Assembly: GCF_003991905.1 (NCBI RefSeq)
Contig: NZ_RSCL01000007.1
Location: 281,475 to 345,474, forward strand
Direction: 5' to 3'
Origin: Dulcicalothrix desertica PCC 7102
GTDB taxonomy: Bacteria > Cyanobacteriota > Cyanobacteriia > Cyanobacteriales > Nostocaceae
DNA: 64,000 nt
Part shown: one piece after another, positions 62,643-64,000 of the stretch
Layout of the letters: each line of letters starts with the position of its first letter
Numbering within the stretch: the first letter of the stretch is position 1
Notes under the pieces: generated by a model
The model's database searches: none
The model's input: the letters and a program-made list of their open reading frames with translations, nothing else
Told to the model about the DNA's origin: nothing
Position numbers and translations under genes: made by a program

Positions 62643-64000
62643 ATGACTTTAGCAATTTCGACCGAACAGAAGCCTTTAACTGACGAAGAACTACATTTAA
62701 TTAACGCTTATTGGCGCGCGGCTAATTATCTTTCTGTAGGACAAATATATCTTTTAGATAATCCGCTTCTTAAAGAACCTTTAACAATTGAACATGTTAA
62801 ACCAAGGCTTTTAGGGCATTGGGGCACTACTCCTGGTTTGAATTTCATTTATGTTCATCTAAATAGAATCATCAAAAAATACGACCAAAGCGCTATTTAT
62901 ATAGCTGGGCCAGGACATGGTGGACCTGGGTTAGTGGCGAATACTTATTTGGAAGGTACTTATAGCGAGTATTATCCAAATATTTCCCAAGATACTGAAG
63001 GAATGAAACGTTTATTTAAGCAGTTTTCGTTTCCTGGTGGTATTCCTAGTCATGTGGCGCCAGAAACTCCTGGTTCAATACACGAAGGTGGGGAACTTGG
63101 TTATGCATTATCTCATGCTTACGGCGCCGCATTTGATAATCCTGATTTATTAGTTGCCTGTGTTGTTGGTGATGGTGAAGCTGAAACTGGCCCACTTGCA
63201 GCTAGTTGGCACTCGAATAAGTTTCTTAACCCTGTAAACGATGGCGCCGTATTACCTATACTGCATCTCAACGGGTACAAAATTGCTAACCCAACAGTAT
63301 TAGCGCGTCTTGAACATAACGAATTAGAAAGTTTGTTTATTGGTTATGGGTATAAACCTTACTTTGTCGAAGGTTCTGACCCAGTACTAATGCACCAACA
63401 AATGGCTGCGACTTTAGAAACTGTGGTGGAAGAAATTAAAGGTATTCAAAGAGAAGCGCGCGTACATGGGTTTACCAAGCGTCCTCAATATCCAATGATT
63501 ATTCTGCGAAGTCCCAAGGGATGGACGGGACCAAAAGAAGTTGACGGTAAGAAAACAGAAGATTTTTGGCGTTCGCACCAAGTACCATTTGGTGAATTAA
63601 AAAGCAAACCCGAACATATTCAGCTTCTCGAACAGTGGATGAAGAGTTATAAACCAGAAGAACTCTTCGACGAGAACGGTAAATTTATTCCCGAACTTGC
63701 ACAACTGGCGCCAACAGGACAGCGACGCATGGGTGATAACCCACATGCTAATGGTGGTGTCTTGATGCGCGCGTTGCGAATGCCTGAATTTGATGACTAC
63801 GCAGTTGATGTTCCAAAACCTGGTTCAGTTGTTGCTGAGGCTACCAAAGTAACTGGTAAATTCCTCAGAGATATCATGAAATTGAATCAAGAAAGCCGTA
63901 ATTTTAGAGTATTTGGTCCCGACGAAACGCAATCAAATCGTCTAGACGCAGTATTTGAGGTTACTGATAGAACTTGGAACGCTCCCCGTATCCCTGAAGA
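62643..64000 (+). CDS. xfp: Phosphoketolase, N-terminal 452 residues (runs off window)
   Basis: Starts at the ATG at 62643 ([17 protein letters not shown]) with AGGTG upstream, and is open to the window end. It shows the thiamine-diphosphate enzyme features of Xfp: [59 protein letters not shown], the cofactor-binding [13 protein letters not shown], and [15 protein letters not shown]. It splits xylulose-5-phosphate or fructose-6-phosphate to acetyl phosphate plus a shorter sugar phosphate. Full enzymes have about 790 residues, so roughly 57 per cent is seen here. Confidence 0.95.
   Translation, partial: MTLAISTEQKPLTDEELHLINAYWRAANYLSVGQIYLLDNPLLKEPLTIEHVKPRLLGHWGTTPGLNFIYVHLNRIIKKYDQSAIYIAGPGHGGPGLVANTYLEGTYSEYYPNISQDTEGMKRLFKQFSFPGGIPSHVAPETPGSIHEGGELGYALSHAYGAAFDNPDLLVACVVGDGEAETGPLAASWHSNKFLNPVNDGAVLPILHLNGYKIANPTVLARLEHNELESLFIGYGYKPYFVEGSDPVLMHQQMAATLETVVEEIKGIQREARVHGFTKRPQYPMIILRSPKGWTGPKEVDGKKTEDFWRSHQVPFGELKSKPEHIQLLEQWMKSYKPEELFDENGKFIPELAQLAPTGQRRMGDNPHANGGVLMRALRMPEFDDYAVDVPKPGSVVAEATKVTGKFLRDIMKLNQESRNFRVFGPDETQSNRLDAVFEVTDRTWNAPRIPE

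Overview
The window is a gene-dense, AT-rich piece of a cyanobacterial chromosome, probably from a filamentous Nostocales-like species. Evidence: a ferredoxin-thioredoxin reductase catalytic subunit, many hybrid and PAS-type histidine kinases of cyanobacterial families, Ser/Thr-kinase-AAA fusions, three pentapeptide-repeat proteins, an orthocaspase fused to a formylglycine-generating-enzyme-like domain, and several dispersed intergenic repeats typical of these genomes. The order assignment is inference; no 16S or heterocyst gene is present. The palindrome GGCGCC occurs about 110 times by hand count, against 3-4 expected for this composition, while the usual cyanobacterial HIP1 octamer GCGATCGC was not seen. 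Layout: 0-5.6 kb holds two tandem family-2 glycosyltransferases, a histidine kinase/NarL-type regulator operon and a WecG/TagA-type glycosyltransferase (surface polysaccharide). 5.6-14.8 kb is a patchwork of decayed or orphan toxin-antitoxin genes, a truncated YdcZ-type transporter, a large hybrid histidine kinase, an ABC exporter with non-canonical ATPase residues and a second kinase. 15-21.6 kb carries a possible small RNA and then a chaperone-usher-like secretion cluster (two exported beta-rich or Cys-containing proteins, a PapD-like chaperone, a 1192-residue usher-like protein). 21.9-32.2 kb is mostly housekeeping: polyphosphate kinase, a single-domain response regulator, FTR catalytic subunit with a DUF309 protein, a DUF58 protein, a PilT/PilU-type ATPase, glucokinase and a histidine phosphatase. 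32.2-43 kb has a 281-bp terminal-inverted-repeat element, peptidase E, a kinase with an ethylene-receptor-like membrane domain, a Ser/Thr kinase-AAA protein that stops before the usual GAF/kinase tail, a cytochrome P450 and a Cache-domain kinase. 43-48 kb is a complete Liv-type amino-acid ABC importer operon. 48-52.4 kb looks like accessory or conflict-related content: a frameshifted DUF4041/GIY-YIG gene, and a caspase-HTH-FGE protein preceded by a small Pepco/Trypco-like protein. 52.5-64 kb has a glutathione S-transferase, pentapeptide proteins, a GNAT acetyltransferase, a DUF4174 protein, glutathione-dependent formaldehyde dehydrogenase, valine-pyruvate aminotransferase, RimM and the first 452 residues of phosphoketolase, which runs off the end. 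The strongest candidates for something poorly described are the chaperone-usher-like cluster with its unusual usher, the two-gene caspase-HTH-FGE/Pepco-like module, and the GGCGCC enrichment that appears to replace HIP1. No rRNA, confident tRNA, CRISPR array or transposase gene was found.
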